Of a DNA stretch of 64,000 bases, positions 40,010 to 49,591 are shown one piece after another (within the stretch, counting starts at the first letter, position 1; each line of letters begins with the position of its first letter). The notes under the pieces are model-generated. The model had not been told where the DNA came from. It made no database searches and was given only the letters and a program-made list of their open reading frames with translations. The stretch comes from Pyrinomonadaceae bacterium (GTDB lineage: Bacteria > Acidobacteriota > Blastocatellia > Pyrinomonadales > Pyrinomonadaceae). The translations under genes and the position numbers were made by a program. The stretch covers positions 1-64,000 of the forward strand of contig JACVRN010000008.1 of assembly GCA_014534425.1 (NCBI GenBank), in the 5' to 3' direction.

Positions 40010-40119
40010 ATTACTTCGGCTGCACGCGCTCCTGATAAAAATTCTGAGTATCAAACCTCCTGCAATTGCGCTATTCTGTCGCTGAATTTTCCGACCGCTC
40101 AGACCAAGGCCATCTGCCT

Positions 40120-40674
40120 ATGCCTGACACCAAGGTGAAAAAAGAAGTAACACGGGAAAATTTTGCGAGCTTTCTGGCATGGCTCAGTCCTGATGATGCC
40201 CGTGCGGGCGAAGAGTACGAGCGCCTGCGCTTTCGGCTCTACACCTTTTTCTCACAGCGCCGTTGCAGGTTTTCCGAAGAGTTGACGGACGAAACTATCA
40301 ACCGCGTGATTCTGAAAATCGGTGAAGAGCAGATAGAAAACAAGCTGGCATATTGTTACGGCGTGGCGAGGAATGTCTTCAGGGAATCCTTGAGGAAAGA
40401 GCGCGAGCATCTGGACATTGACGAGGTGGCAATCGCCGCGAGCGCCCCCGAAGAGAAGAGCTTTTCAAGAGAGTGCCTGGACAAATGCCTCGCGGAGCTT
40501 TCGCCTGAGAGCCGCAGTCTTATCCTTGATTACTTCTCCGAAGTCAGGCAGGCGAAGATTGATCTTCATCGCCGCATCTCGGAAAAGCTTGAGATGTCGC
40601 AGACGGCCCTGCGTATGCGAGTCATGCGAATCAAGAAGAACCTGAAGCTGTGCGTGCACGAATGCATGAGCTAA
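40120..40674 (+). CDS. Sigma-70 family (ECF-like) sigma factor
   Basis: ELTDETINRVILKI...YCYGVARNVFRESLRKE; C-term SEKLEMSQTALRMRVMRIKKNL HTH. Confidence 0.75.
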   Translation: MPDTKVKKEVTRENFASFLAWLSPDDARAGEEYERLRFRLYTFFSQRRCRFSEELTDETINRVILKIGEEQIENKLAYCYGVARNVFRESLRKEREHLDIDEVAIAASAPEEKSFSRECLDKCLAELSPESRSLILDYFSEVRQAKIDLHRRISEKLEMSQTALRMRVMRIKKNLKLCVHECMS

Positions 40675-40730
40675 AAAACTCGGAGTTACATAACGCCCGA
40701 TAATGACACAATAAATTGGGGCGGCGAATT

Positions 40731-41993
40731 TTGATAGACGAATCCTTAAAGAGCGAAAAGACAGTCCGCGAGTACCTTCTGGGCAGAGTTTCCGACGAAG
40801 CCACGCTCGAAGGGCTTGAGGAACTGTTGTTCACGGATGAAGAGTTCTGCTCCGAGGTAGAGCTTGTGGAAGACTCTCTCATAAATGATTACGTGCTGGG
40901 GCGCATGACGGAAGCGGACGCCGCGAGTTTTAGCGCGACGCTCGCGGACAATCCAGAGAGACGTTTCAAGCTGGAACTGACGGAGGCTTTGAGAGAGAAG
41001 GCTCTGGCAGAGAAGCCCGAAGTTCTGGAAGCCGGGCCGTCATTCTTCGCATCGCTGAAAGCCTTCTTCCGCCAGCCCAAGATGATAGCAACGTTCGCCG
41101 TCCTGCTCATCGCCGCGCTCGTTTCAGTCGTTTACCTGACCAGCAGAAGAAGCAGCAGCACAGGCGCGGACGATCTTGCGGAGTTGCGCCAGATTTATCA
41201 GAAGGAGCGGCCCACGGAGACGCGCATCGCGGAGTTCGGTTACGCGCCCGCAGGCGAGCTACGCGGCGAGCCGGAAGAGAGAGACAGGAGCCGCCTGCGC
41301 CGCATAGAGAACAGTCTGATAGAGGCCACGGAAAAGAGTCCCGGCGCACGGACGCATCACTCGCTAGGCGTCTTTTATCTCACGCAGCGCAAGTACACGG
41401 ACGCTATCAGGGAATTCGAGAGCGCGCTGAAATTTGACGCCAGCAGCGCGAAGATTCACAACGATCTGGGCGCGGCATATTTTGAACTGGCGAAGTCGGG
41501 CGGCAAAGAGAAGAGGCTGGAGAACCTTGGGCGTGCCCTGGAAGAGTTCACGAAGGCAACAGAGTTGGACGGCAATCTCCTTGAGGCGCTTTTTAACAGG
41601 TCGCTGGCGCTACAGGAGTTGCGATTGCCGCGAGAGGCGAAGGAATCGTGGGCGCTCTACTTGCAGAAGGATTCGTCTTCGCCGTGGGCCGAAGAGGCGC
41701 GCAGGCAGATGGCACGGCTCGAAAGCGAGCAGACGCTCTTCAAGACTCCCGAACAGGTCTTGGAAGATTTCCTGGCGGCTTACCGCAACCGTGACGACGC
41801 TCGCGCGCAGAAGATTCATAATGAGACGAAGGGCTTGTTAAAGGAAGCCGCAGTCCCGCTTCAACTCTCGAAGAGATACTTGCTGGCGAAGCGTCAGGGG
41901 GCAGAGCCGGAGGCCAGGGAGAGCCTGGACGCGCTCGCCTACATAGGCAGTTTCGAGCAGTCGCAATCGGACGAGTTTTTTTTTCTGAGTTAG
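40731..41993 (+). CDS. Anti-sigma-like N-term / TM / TPR half of a split TPR-CHAT protein (start 40716 or 40731)
   Basis: YLLGRVSDEATLEGLEELLFTDEEFCSEVELVEDSLINDYVLGRM; MIATFAVLLIAALVSVVYL TM; TPR units; ends after a T9 run. Confidence 0.8.
   Translation: MIDESLKSEKTVREYLLGRVSDEATLEGLEELLFTDEEFCSEVELVEDSLINDYVLGRMTEADAASFSATLADNPERRFKLELTEALREKALAEKPEVLEAGPSFFASLKAFFRQPKMIATFAVLLIAALVSVVYLTSRRSSSTGADDLAELRQIYQKERPTETRIAEFGYAPAGELRGEPEERDRSRLRRIENSLIEATEKSPGARTHHSLGVFYLTQRKYTDAIREFESALKFDASSAKIHNDLGAAYFELAKSGGKEKRLENLGRALEEFTKATELDGNLLEALFNRSLALQELRLPREAKESWALYLQKDSSSPWAEEARRQMARLESEQTLFKTPEQVLEDFLAAYRNRDDARAQKIHNETKGLLKEAAVPLQLSKRYLLAKRQGAEPEARESLDALAYIGSFEQSQSDEFFFLS
41976..41984 (+). other. 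T9 homopolymer at the frame junction between TPR and CHAT ORFs
   Basis: gag ttt ttt ttt ctg agt tag in frame 0; -1 frame reads F S E L A G F Y A G V G A D K I E G L L Q A R E. Confidence 0.85.
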
Positions 41994-41998
41994 CCGGA

Positions 41999-44260
41999 TT
42001 TTACGCAGGCGTCGGCGCGGATAAGATTGAAGGGCTGTTGCAGGCCAGGGAAGTTCTTGAAAGCGGGCACCGCTTCGTCAAGCAGGACGATTACGCGAAG
42101 GCCATCTCGGAGTTTGAAAAAAGCCGTGACCTCTTCGCAAAGCTCGGCGACGGGGCCGAAGCAGGCTTGGCGGAGAATTGGGCGGTTCAATTCCTGCCGG
42201 ACGTGGCGAAGTTTGAAGAAGGTCGTCGTCGTCTAGCGGCCATCATCGAATCGGCTAGGACTCTTAAATTCAAAGTCCTGATTGCGCCCGCCTATTACTG
42301 GCTAGGCATCAGCGATTATCGTCAGAACAACCTTTCGCAGTCGAACAAGAATTTAAAGACTGCTTTGCGACTGGCCGAAGCCTCGCGCAATGTCATAGAG
42401 ACTCATCACGCGCAGGAAGCGTTGGCCCGTAACTATTCCAGACTTGGCGAGCTTGAGACGGCGCTCCTTTACGCAAGCGAGCAACTTCCCGACCGAGAGC
42501 TTTATTACCAGAACATTAATCAAACCCTGCGAGACCAGAGCACGCTCGCGGCCCTTTCGCTCAGGCTGAAATTCTTCTCGACCTCCCTGAGCTTCTCAAA
42601 AGAGGCGCTGAGCCGCATTCGGGAGATGTCGCCCGCGAGCATCCGGGTCAATCAGAATTTGCGAAACATGGTGAACGCAGCCGCCGCGAAAGGAGATTTC
42701 GAAGCCGCATTGAACTACGCTAACGAATCAAAACAGTTGACCGTAGGGCGCGAGCAGAGCGCAGAGAATGTGCAGACCGCCGCAGAAATCTACCTGCTGC
42801 TCGCGGACTTGAAGAGCCGTATGAAAGACTGCAACGCGGCCCTCACGGATTACGACAAAGCGCTTGAGCTTTACGCTCGGGTGCCGGAGCTTACGGTCGG
42901 CTCGTATCAGATTCACAAGGGCAGGCTCTTCTGCTTTCAGCAGCTTAATCGTCAGGAAGATTTCTCAGCAGAGCTTAGGACTGTCTTGAAACTGTCGGAA
43001 GAGTATCGCGCAACGATTCGTGAGGACAGCTTGCGTCAGACATTCTTCGCCAGCGAGCAGGATGTGTTTGACGTGGCGATTGACAATGCCATAAGCGCGC
43101 GGGATGCGCGCGGCGCTTTTGCCTTCGTGGAAGAGTCAAGGTCGCGCTCGCTGCTGGACTTTGTAGAATCGGACAGGCCGATTGCGGAACTCGAAAAGAC
43201 TTTCGGCGCGGTGGCCCGTCCCCTCTCGCTCGCGGAGATACAGGCGCGGCTGCCGGAGAAGTTGCAGCTAATCGAATACGCTGTGCTGCCCAACAGGCTG
43301 GCCGTATGGGTCGTCTCGAAGACCCGTTTTGATTTCATCGAAAAGGCTATCACGTCGGACGAGTTGGAAAAGAAGATAGTCGCTTATCAATCTGCGGTCG
43401 TCGGGAAAGCGCCTGCGCCGGAAGTCAGGCAACAGGCGAAAGAGCTTTACGAGATTCTGATTCCGCAGGGGCTGGACGCAGGAAAACAGATTTGCGTTGT
43501 TGCGAACAAGTCGCTTCATCAGCTTTCGTTCGCCTCGCTCGTCTCGCCGTCGGGAAAATACCTGCTGGAAGATTTCGTCTTGTCCTATTCGCCAAGCGCT
43601 TCCGTTCTGGTGGTAGCAACGGAGAACGCGCTCAAGCGTGAGCAGGCCAGGAACGAGAATCTTCTCAGCATTGGCAATCCCGATTTTGACCGCGAAGAGA
43701 ATCCGAATCTTGCGGACTTGCAGGCCGCAGAATCGGAAGCCAAGACGATTGCAGCAAGTTACCGTAACTCATTAGAACTCATCGGCACAGAAGCCACGAA
43801 GGAAAAGTTTCTGCTTAACTTTGGTAACTCGGAGGTGATTCACTTCGCGGGCCACTTCGTAGCCAACCGTCAATCGCCGGGTAATTCAAAGCTGCTCTTT
43901 GCGGGCGGCGACCTGCGCTCGTCCGAACTCGGCGGCTACAAATTGCCGCGCGCGAAGCTCGTAGTGCTGTCGGCCTGCGAGACTGCGTTCGAACGTTACG
44001 ACAAGAGCGAAGGCGCAATAGGCGTGGCTAGAACTTTCCTGGCGCTCGGCGCTCCACTGGTCGTCGCAAGCCAATGGAAAGTTGATTCGGAGCCGACTAG
44101 GGATTTGATGGTCGCCTTCCATCGCAACCGTAAAGAGAAAGGCTTGAGCACAGCCGAGAGCCTCAGGCTCGCGCAGCTTGAGGTCTTGAGCAGAGACAGA
44201 ACCGCCGCGCCCTTTTACTGGGCCGCGTTCTCGCTGATAGGCGGTTACAGCAACTACTGA
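41999..44260 (+). CDS. TPR-CHAT caspase-like protease half, open in -1 frame upstream through the T9 run (ORF call starts 42038 TTG)
   Basis: EVIHFAGHFVANRQ and LVVLSACETAFERYDKSEGAIGVARTFLALGAPLVVASQW CHAT motifs. Confidence 0.85.
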   Translation, partial: FYAGVGADKIEGLLQAREVLESGHRFVKQDDYAKAISEFEKSRDLFAKLGDGAEAGLAENWAVQFLPDVAKFEEGRRRLAAIIESARTLKFKVLIAPAYYWLGISDYRQNNLSQSNKNLKTALRLAEASRNVIETHHAQEALARNYSRLGELETALLYASEQLPDRELYYQNINQTLRDQSTLAALSLRLKFFSTSLSFSKEALSRIREMSPASIRVNQNLRNMVNAAAAKGDFEAALNYANESKQLTVGREQSAENVQTAAEIYLLLADLKSRMKDCNAALTDYDKALELYARVPELTVGSYQIHKGRLFCFQQLNRQEDFSAELRTVLKLSEEYRATIREDSLRQTFFASEQDVFDVAIDNAISARDARGAFAFVEESRSRSLLDFVESDRPIAELEKTFGAVARPLSLAEIQARLPEKLQLIEYAVLPNRLAVWVVSKTRFDFIEKAITSDELEKKIVAYQSAVVGKAPAPEVRQQAKELYEILIPQGLDAGKQICVVANKSLHQLSFASLVSPSGKYLLEDFVLSYSPSASVLVVATENALKREQARNENLLSIGNPDFDREENPNLADLQAAESEAKTIAASYRNSLELIGTEATKEKFLLNFGNSEVIHFAGHFVANRQSPGNSKLLFAGGDLRSSELGGYKLPRAKLVVLSACETAFERYDKSEGAIGVARTFLALGAPLVVASQWKVDSEPTRDLMVAFHRNRKEKGLSTAESLRLAQLEVLSRDRTAAPFYWAAFSLIGGYSNY

Positions 44261-44261
44261 G

Positions 44262-45245
44262 ATGATACGCACCTGCCCAAAATGCCTGGACTACTACGCG
44301 GACGAAGCGCTCATGTTCTGCCTCACGGACGGCGCGCCGCTCGTCGCGGTCGATCCGCAGAGCGACGCCTGGCGCGAGGGCGTGCGCGTCATCGAAGAGA
44401 AAGAGAACCGGCTCAGCAGACAGGAAAGAAAGCGAAAGTGGCGGCGAGGTTTAATGCGTGCGGCGACGATGCTTTTGACGGCTATGGTCTTGTTCGTCAT
44501 AGTCATGAACGGCGTCGTCTATCTCAACCCTAAGCCGGAAGAGGAAGGCGCTCAGGACGAGCCTTTGGCTAAGAACGCGACCGACGAGCCGAACGCTCCT
44601 TCTCCAAAGAGCATTCCGGGCAAAGAGGCTCCGGCGAAATGGTCTACCGTCACGCCGCAACCGACCGCGACTCCAATCGCAACAGAAGTAATCGCCCCGA
44701 CACCGCGTCCGACTCCGTTTCAGACGCCCGCGCAAACTCCTACACCATTCCCGACACAGACGCCCTGGTCTGACGCTACGCCAAGACCAACCGCAACTCC
44801 AATCACAATAACAATAGTTACAGCGACACCAACGCCGACTCCCGTGTGGACGCAAACGCCCGTTTTGTCATCACCGCCGCCGCCAACTCCTACGCCTACG
44901 GTAACTCAGAGACCTGCGGAGACGACTTGCTCTGACGCAGACAGAGCGCGCGAGAGGGAGACCATCATCAGTAGTTACGGCGGCAGGTGGCGGCGCAACA
45001 TCGAAGGCGAGCGCCAGAAAATCATAGCCGAGAACGCGCCCGACGGTGCCGCAAACGCCGAGGCCGTTTTAGGTGAGATTGAATACGCGACCACCTTCAT
45101 TATGTCTTGCCGTTCGGCTGCGGTCATTCTCAGGTACGTGTGGCAGGTCAGGACGAACTTCAACGGGAAGATAACATCACGGCCTATCGCCAAGAGTAAA
45201 AGGGTCGTCTGCACTAAAGTCGCAGGGGTTTGGCTCTGTCGCTGA
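44262..45245 (+). CDS. Zn-ribbon N-term, TM, Pro/Thr-rich linker protein
   Basis: CPKCLDYYADEALMFCLTDGAPLV; TM AATMLLTAMVLFVIVMNGVVYL; TPTPTP linker; starts 2 nt after CHAT stop. Confidence 0.8.
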   Translation: MIRTCPKCLDYYADEALMFCLTDGAPLVAVDPQSDAWREGVRVIEEKENRLSRQERKRKWRRGLMRAATMLLTAMVLFVIVMNGVVYLNPKPEEEGAQDEPLAKNATDEPNAPSPKSIPGKEAPAKWSTVTPQPTATPIATEVIAPTPRPTPFQTPAQTPTPFPTQTPWSDATPRPTATPITITIVTATPTPTPVWTQTPVLSSPPPPTPTPTVTQRPAETTCSDADRARERETIISSYGGRWRRNIEGERQKIIAENAPDGAANAEAVLGEIEYATTFIMSCRSAAVILRYVWQVRTNFNGKITSRPIAKSKRVVCTKVAGVWLCR

Positions 45246-45265
45246 GCGCGATTTTTCATCAGGCA

Positions 45266-45307
45266 GCGTTACGTTTAGCCTGCAAGACCGCACTCTAAGA
45301 TGAAAGC
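45266..45307 (+). promoter_or_regulatory. Repeated upstream motif, copy 4
   Basis: gcgttacgtttagcctgcaagaccgcactctaagatgaaagc. Confidence 0.5.
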
Positions 45308-45340
45308 TTTTCCAGGAACGATTATGACAGGAGAACAATT

Positions 45341-46195
45341 ATGTCTATCAAAGAAAGTTCAGCCACAGCGCTCGTCAGATTCACGGGCCTCGGCATCATC
45401 TGCTTCAACAAAGAGCTTGGGCGCGGCGAGGTCGCGGCCATACGCGACGACAAACACGCTTTGAGCATCAGAATTCAGCGCCCCGTCTTTCAGGAAGGAA
45501 CCGGCAGCGACCACGTTGCCTATAGCGACATAGCGACTTACGAGAAGCTTCCGAAGGAAGAGGTGGAGATTGAAATTAAGGCCGCCGACAGGCCCGCCAT
45601 AGAAGGCTATGAAATTTATCAAAGCGGAGAGTTTGACAGGCTAGGCTCGGCGGACACCAAAGACTTTCGCTGGCTCGTGAGGATGGAATCTCTGCACGGC
45701 AACGGCGACGCGCTTCTCAACCCCACGGGGCAACCGCGCCACCCTTTGACGAAAATATACATAGGCAACGGACTCTTCTACACACAGAAGCTAGACACGA
45801 ATCTCTTCTTTGAAAAGGTGGAAGTGGACGCGAGCGGGCGTCGCCGCGAGCCGCAAGCCTTCGGCAACGTAGGCGAAACTATGGGCGTCAAGATAGAGGC
45901 CGAAGAGGTCAGCTTTACCATTCGCATAGGCGGCAGGGAAGAGTCGCACACGCTCAAGCGCATAGAGGGCCTGCCCTTCAGAATCGAAATCAAGAACATG
46001 GACTATAGCGGGAGCGGCGTTTACAGCGACATGGAAGATTACTACGGTTATCTGGCAAGCCCGGACGGCACGCGCGTAGACTTAAGCCCTGTCGTAGAAG
46101 AGACGGCAGCCAAAGGCGGCTCTGTAAATCAAGTGGACTTCTGCCACCCGATTGTTTCCGACCTGTCGTCCATAGATAAGCTCTCAGAGCCATGA
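45341..46195 (+). CDS. Hypothetical protein, overlaps protease gene
   Basis: 284 aa ORF; caggaga RBS; ATGA overlap with 46192 ORF. Confidence 0.78.
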   Translation: MSIKESSATALVRFTGLGIICFNKELGRGEVAAIRDDKHALSIRIQRPVFQEGTGSDHVAYSDIATYEKLPKEEVEIEIKAADRPAIEGYEIYQSGEFDRLGSADTKDFRWLVRMESLHGNGDALLNPTGQPRHPLTKIYIGNGLFYTQKLDTNLFFEKVEVDASGRRREPQAFGNVGETMGVKIEAEEVSFTIRIGGREESHTLKRIEGLPFRIEIKNMDYSGSGVYSDMEDYYGYLASPDGTRVDLSPVVEETAAKGGSVNQVDFCHPIVSDLSSIDKLSEP

Positions 46196-47475
46196 TATTT
46201 TTCGCGCTGGAAAGACACCTGATCTGGTCGCGCCCGAACGGCAACGGCGGCGTCACTACCCTTTATTACTACGACGAAATAACCTGGGTAGTGACCGCGC
46301 TCTTGCTAGCCTGGCTGACATGGCTCCTCGTTCGCAGGTACAGGCGCTCGCTCGCGCTCAGGCGTCCACGCCGCCGCACGGATTACGGTCTGCTCAAACG
46401 AATCATCAAACTCAAAGACGAGTTAAGCTCGCGTTATCTCAGGCTTGGTTTCTCCGCGAACATACACGCCATAGGGATAGGGCGAACCGATGACGACAGC
46501 GCCTATTGCATACAGGTTTTCGTCTCGGACGCGAATCAGGAGTTGTGGCCGGGCGCAGGCGCTGCGACACTACCCGCCAGTTACGGCGGCGTTCCGCTCG
46601 TCCTCATAGAAACGGCTCCGGCAATTTTTTTGTCGGACGCGGATTTCAGTTCGCTTGCGGCGAGTGAACATTACTCGAACGGAATTCGTGGGCCGCAGGA
46701 AGTGATAATCGGAGGAATCAGTGGCGCGAACACCAACCTGAGCGGCCAGAGCGGAACCATAGGCTATTTCTGCACGCGCAAAAGTCGTTGGTCTAGACGA
46801 AAAGAGATTCACCTGCTGAGCAACTCGCACGTCTTCGCAGACCTCAGAAAGACGACCGTCGACGCAAGCGACCTGATAATGCAGCCCAGTCCGGGCGAGC
46901 CTGCGAGCAATCGTCCCATAGCGGCGCTGGTAAACTTTTCCGCGCTCAGGTTCGATGCCGACATAAAGGAGCCGAACCACGTTGACGCAGCCATAGCCAA
47001 ACTGTGGGACACGCATCGTCACAAAGGCGTAATCCCCCTGATAGGAGCTGTCAAAGGCTACGTGCCGAAGAAGGAGATTCAGGTGGGCGAGGCCGCGCGC
47101 AAGTTCGGGCGAACTACTGGCTACACGGAAGGGAGCGTCTTCTCAATCTACCTTGATATCTGGATACGCTACGACCGCACCGCCCAGTCGGCATTTTTCA
47201 AGAACCAAGTGTTGATTAAACCCAGGCTGCCGGAATTTACAAAATTCGTGAGCAAGGGCGATAGCGGCTCTTTGGTCGTTGACGCTGAACAACACGCGCT
47301 CGGCCTGATTTTCGCCGGAACGCCCGACCCGCCTAAGCCCTCACAGGTTTCGCCCGACACTACGCCAGAGAATGATGCGGCCACGGATAATCTGAAAAGA
47401 ATCGAAAGCTACGGCGTGGCGAATCCCATCAGTGACGTTCTTGAGCGGCTCAATATTGAGTTGCTTGAGGCTTGA
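46192..47475 (+). CDS. Membrane-anchored trypsin-like serine protease
   Basis: N-terminal TM; LLSNSHVFADL (His), NHVDAAIAKL (Asp), GDSGSLVVD (Ser). Confidence 0.82.
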   Translation: MIFFALERHLIWSRPNGNGGVTTLYYYDEITWVVTALLLAWLTWLLVRRYRRSLALRRPRRRTDYGLLKRIIKLKDELSSRYLRLGFSANIHAIGIGRTDDDSAYCIQVFVSDANQELWPGAGAATLPASYGGVPLVLIETAPAIFLSDADFSSLAASEHYSNGIRGPQEVIIGGISGANTNLSGQSGTIGYFCTRKSRWSRRKEIHLLSNSHVFADLRKTTVDASDLIMQPSPGEPASNRPIAALVNFSALRFDADIKEPNHVDAAIAKLWDTHRHKGVIPLIGAVKGYVPKKEIQVGEAARKFGRTTGYTEGSVFSIYLDIWIRYDRTAQSAFFKNQVLIKPRLPEFTKFVSKGDSGSLVVDAEQHALGLIFAGTPDPPKPSQVSPDTTPENDAATDNLKRIESYGVANPISDVLERLNIELLEA

Positions 47476-48694
47476 GCCGTAGACTGAGGCGCTTGCCGTA
47501 TGTGAGTTGTCGCCAAATCCACTCCATAGGCCCGTAGCTGAAATACTTCAGCCACAACGCGCTCATGAATATCTGAAAGAGAAAGATGGCGAGCGCAATC
47601 AGTGTAGACACGCCCGCACCGAATCTTCCGAACTGGCCGAAACCGAAGCCGTAAAAAATAGAGACGCAGATAATCGTTTGCAGTAAATAGTTGGTCAGCG
47701 CCATGCGCCCTACCGGAGCCAGTAAGGAGAGCAGCCTGCGCCACATCGCTCTTTGCCACAGCACTGCGACCAGGGCGACAATGAAGAGCGCCAGCGCAGG
47801 GACGCCGAAGGCATACGCGACGACGCCCGCGATTCCGGCAGGCGACGGCGGCAAAGGCGCTTCCGTTCCCGCCAGCGCCGCGAAAGCTATGTTGCCGACC
47901 AGACCTAAAACGAGTGTGTATACAAAGAGGCGTCGAATGAAGGGCTGATGACTTGAGAGATTCTGAAAGTACCCGCGCCGGTACGCGTAAAAGCCCAGCA
48001 GGAACATCGCCAGGATTTTCGGCAGACGCATCTCCAAAATCAAACTCGCGTACCTGCCCACGATATATTGCCGGTTGTAGCCCGTGATTATTTGCAGGTA
48101 GCTGCTTTGCGGAACCGTTTTGACCGCGTTGTTCCACATCTCAAGCTGCGCTGCATCCAGCTTCGCAGTTACTTCAGGCGGGACGAAGGCTACGAACAAA
48201 ACGTAAAGCAGAACGTAGCTCAGTATAGGAATCAACATCAGTACGAACGCCCACTTGAGCAGCGCAGTGTCCGTCTTCCTGCGAAACAGTATGAGCAGAA
48301 AACCCATCAAGGCGTAGATGCTCAGGATGTCACCGGCCCAAAGCAGATAGGCGTGAACGAGACCTATGACGAGCAGCCAGAACAGCCGCCGCTTGAAGAG
48401 CGAGGCTTTTGTGTCGCCGCGTTCTGCGGCCCGCGCTATCTGCAAAGCAAAGCCGAAGCCGAACAGAAAGGAGAAGATTGAATAGAACTTGCCTTCTACA
48501 AAAAAGTGAACCAGAAAATGCGTGAGCTGGTCTGCGAAAGGAGTTTGCCGGGCGAGCGATTGAGGCATCATCCCGTAACCGGAAAACCACTGCATGTTGC
48601 CTATAAGAATGCCGCAGACGGCCAACCCGCGCAGCACGTCCACAACCTCTATGCGCTCGCGCAGGGAAATCGGATTAATCTGACTTTTAGACAT
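47450..48694 (-). CDS. DUF418-like membrane protein
   Basis: RIEVVDVLRGLAVCGILIGNM; multiple TM; C-term FSYGPMEWIWRQLTYGK. Confidence 0.88.
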   Translation of the reverse strand: MSKSQINPISLRERIEVVDVLRGLAVCGILIGNMQWFSGYGMMPQSLARQTPFADQLTHFLVHFFVEGKFYSIFSFLFGFGFALQIARAAERGDTKASLFKRRLFWLLVIGLVHAYLLWAGDILSIYALMGFLLILFRRKTDTALLKWAFVLMLIPILSYVLLYVLFVAFVPPEVTAKLDAAQLEMWNNAVKTVPQSSYLQIITGYNRQYIVGRYASLILEMRLPKILAMFLLGFYAYRRGYFQNLSSHQPFIRRLFVYTLVLGLVGNIAFAALAGTEAPLPPSPAGIAGVVAYAFGVPALALFIVALVAVLWQRAMWRRLLSLLAPVGRMALTNYLLQTIICVSIFYGFGFGQFGRFGAGVSTLIALAIFLFQIFMSALWLKYFSYGPMEWIWRQLTYGKRLSLRLKPQATQY

Positions 48695-49409
48695 GATTCA
48701 CTTTTTGTTCGGGCTGCTGTTCTCTCGCGCCCATTATCAAAAGCCAGAGGATGGTCGGGATACCTCCGAGCGCGCCGAGCGACATGGCTAAGCGTGTGAG
48801 CATCAAAGGATAAAATTGTGGAATCAAGAATTTCGTGTAGACGTTGATTGCGAATCCTACGCCCATGATTATCAGCAGCACGCCCAGAATCTTCGGGAGG
48901 AACCTGGACTTGAGGACTAACAAGCCGAATGAAATATATAGAGGCGTCCAGAATATCTCAATGAGTCCCTGCCCGACGCTGTTGTTCAATCTGATAAATA
49001 TCATCGCCATAGCACTGAGTTGTTCGGGAGTGAAAGCCTTCAGGTAATCGGCCCCGCTCAAGACCAGCAAGGCTCCGAAATTATTGAGCGCATTAACGAC
49101 AGCTATGCCGACAGTCAGCATGGCAGAAGCCAATAGCACTCTTGCCAGCACTCTATTTACTTCCTTAAATAGCTGGTACAGGGCCAGGGCGAAGAAAAAC
49201 AGTAAGACCTGTGATAAGAGATTACTGACGACGGCGGCCCGGAATAGAAACTCGGAGGACATTATGTTAGCGGCAGTCGCCGCCGCGTCTCCGGCCACGA
49301 TTACCTTAGACCGGACATAAGAGAGGCCGAAGCCTCCGGCCAGTGTTGACAGAAAATAAAGTAGACCCGCGAATCTTGCTCTCTGCCTGAGCGAATAATT
49401 TGAGTTCAT
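48687..49409 (-). CDS. DUF4386-like membrane protein
   Basis: MNSNYSLRQRARFAGLLYFLSTLAGGFGLSYVRSKVIVAGDAAATAANI. Confidence 0.82.
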   Translation of the reverse strand: MNSNYSLRQRARFAGLLYFLSTLAGGFGLSYVRSKVIVAGDAAATAANIMSSEFLFRAAVVSNLLSQVLLFFFALALYQLFKEVNRVLARVLLASAMLTVGIAVVNALNNFGALLVLSGADYLKAFTPEQLSAMAMIFIRLNNSVGQGLIEIFWTPLYISFGLLVLKSRFLPKILGVLLIIMGVGFAINVYTKFLIPQFYPLMLTRLAMSLGALGGIPTILWLLIMGAREQQPEQKVNHV

Positions 49410-49591
49410 CTCGGATAGCCTTTCCCTGATAAAGACAGGACTACACCTACTGATGGGCAGACCCATCAGCAACAGGCTACAGCAGCATGCGGAATTTAAT
49501 TAGTAATGAGGACTGCTAACTGCGCGCATCCTACAGCAGAGCGCCGCCAGCAGTCTGCCACTTCTACGAGCGACGGAGTAAATATGTTCCT

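Noticed and set aside
41434-41841. 135-aa Arg-rich plus ORF inside TPR gene
   Set aside because: Alternative-frame product with high Arg/Trp, typical artefact
44640-44930. Possible tandem repeat in proline/threonine tract
   Set aside because: Low-complexity TPTP linker coding sequence with varied codons, not a DNA repeat
47409-48137. 242-aa minus ORF
   Set aside because: Out-of-frame overlap with DUF418-like gene, composition not protein-like
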